Below, in pieces: positions 63,649 through 64,000 of a stretch of 64,000 nt of DNA (position 1 is its first letter; each line of letters opens with the position of its first letter). The position numbers were made by a program, and so were the translations under genes. The DNA lies in the NCBI RefSeq assembly GCF_900106645.1, contig NZ_FNMV01000014.1:1-64000 (forward strand), given 5' to 3'. The stretch comes from Flavobacterium degerlachei. Its GTDB lineage: Bacteria > Bacteroidota > Bacteroidia > Flavobacteriales > Flavobacteriaceae. The notes under the pieces were generated by a model. It had not been told where the DNA came from, searched no databases, and worked only from the letters and a program-made list of their open reading frames with translations.

Positions 63649-64000
63649 CTAAGTACTAAATTCTTCATCAATTTCTATTATCATCGATTTTAATTCATCA
63701 AAATGAGATTTCAATGCATCGATAAATATTTGTAATTCCATTTCATCTTCAATTCTATCTTTTATCAAATCTCGGTTTAATCTATCAAATAAATAATCAA
63801 GCATTTTTGTGTTTAGTTCAATTCCAGGTAATGCGGCTAAACTAGAATATCTGTCGATAATGCCTTGTTTTATAGAATTATATATTTTGAAAATCATATC
63901 AAAATTAATCTTAACAAGAGGGAAATAATCGCTACAATCCTCATAAAGTTTTGAAAAATGATAGTCAATCGTTCTAGGTACGATGTCTATTAGTTTTTTT
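63649..64000 (-). CDS. Hypothetical protein, 5' end beyond the window
   Basis: The frame runs open from the window end through IDIVPRTIDYHFSKLYEDC and YFPLVKINFDMIFKIYNSIK to IIEIDEEFST and a stop at 63649. An ATG at 63895-63897 exists, but the upstream codons look like protein, so the gene most likely starts outside. No motif recognised; it is helical and acidic at the C terminus. Confidence 0.5.
   Translation of the reverse strand, partial: KKLIDIVPRTIDYHFSKLYEDCSDYFPLVKINFDMIFKIYNSIKQGIIDRYSSLAALPGIELNTKMLDYLFDRLNRDLIKDRIEDEMELQIFIDALKSHFDELKSMIIEIDEEFST

Overview
The window looks like chromosome from a member of the Bacteroidota, probably a Flavobacterium-like species. The reasons are low GC content, a C-terminal type IX secretion sorting domain on a giant exported protein, LytS/LytTR two-component pairs, a small lysine-rich histone-H1-like protein, and TAnnTTTG-type promoter boxes where promoters can be seen. 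The organism call is an inference from gene families.

Layout. (1) 0.3-6.75 kb looks like ordinary chromosome: a YqiA-like hydrolase, the repair nuclease sbcD-sbcC and a histone-like gene. (2) From about 7.06 kb the window becomes accessory. A terminator hairpin is followed by GCGGAGAAAGAGG, then a 67-aa gene, a three-gene hipBST-like toxin-antitoxin operon with repeated operators, and a broken copy of a gene that is intact at 48.3 kb. (3) 10.0-21.9 kb holds a membrane AraC-type regulator divergent from an export cassette: a tail-collar-like secreted protein, a 2857-residue LamG/T9SS protein, a smaller secreted protein sharing one of its domains, and a tiny lipoprotein. (4) 21.9-23.7 kb is a graveyard: an integrase remnant, an IS21-like end and a LytS kinase with two in-frame stops. 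(5) 23.8-45.1 kb carries acetyltransferases, an ECF sigma operon, an S41 protease/WD40/hydrolase group, two intact LytS-LytTR pairs, and a partly duplicated set of serine hydrolases, cupins and quinone-oxidoreductase-like genes. (6) 45.1-47.5 kb has a broken AraC gene, a tyrosine recombinase and a fragment that reads as the 3' end of a tRNA-Ser gene.

(7) 47.5-50.4 kb repeats the left-end plan of part 2: terminator, tRNA-end sequence, 67-aa gene, then the intact gene that is broken at 9.4 kb. Here that gene starts a tightly coupled four-gene unit with a DUF5675-like protein and two small hydrophobic proteins. The simplest reading is two related integrative islands in tandem at one tRNA-Ser site. 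Island A runs from 7.1 to 47.5 kb with its integrase at the right end; island B starts at 47.5 kb and runs off the window. (8) 50.4-51.75 kb is a long stretch without a convincing gene but rich in hairpins.

(9) 51.7-63.6 kb is a compact defence-like island, all on the minus strand: a Bro-N protein, a DEAD-box helicase coupled to a GIY-YIG nuclease, a SIR2-domain protein, and an ABC-type ATPase coupled to an Mrr-nuclease/STAND NTPase. A decayed copy of the GIY-YIG 3' end lies under the 3' end of the SIR2 gene, so the SIR2 gene sits between two copies of that sequence. The ATPase + Mrr-STAND pair and the helicase + GIY-YIG pair, the latter with tandem operator-like repeats in front, are the best candidates for little-described defence systems.
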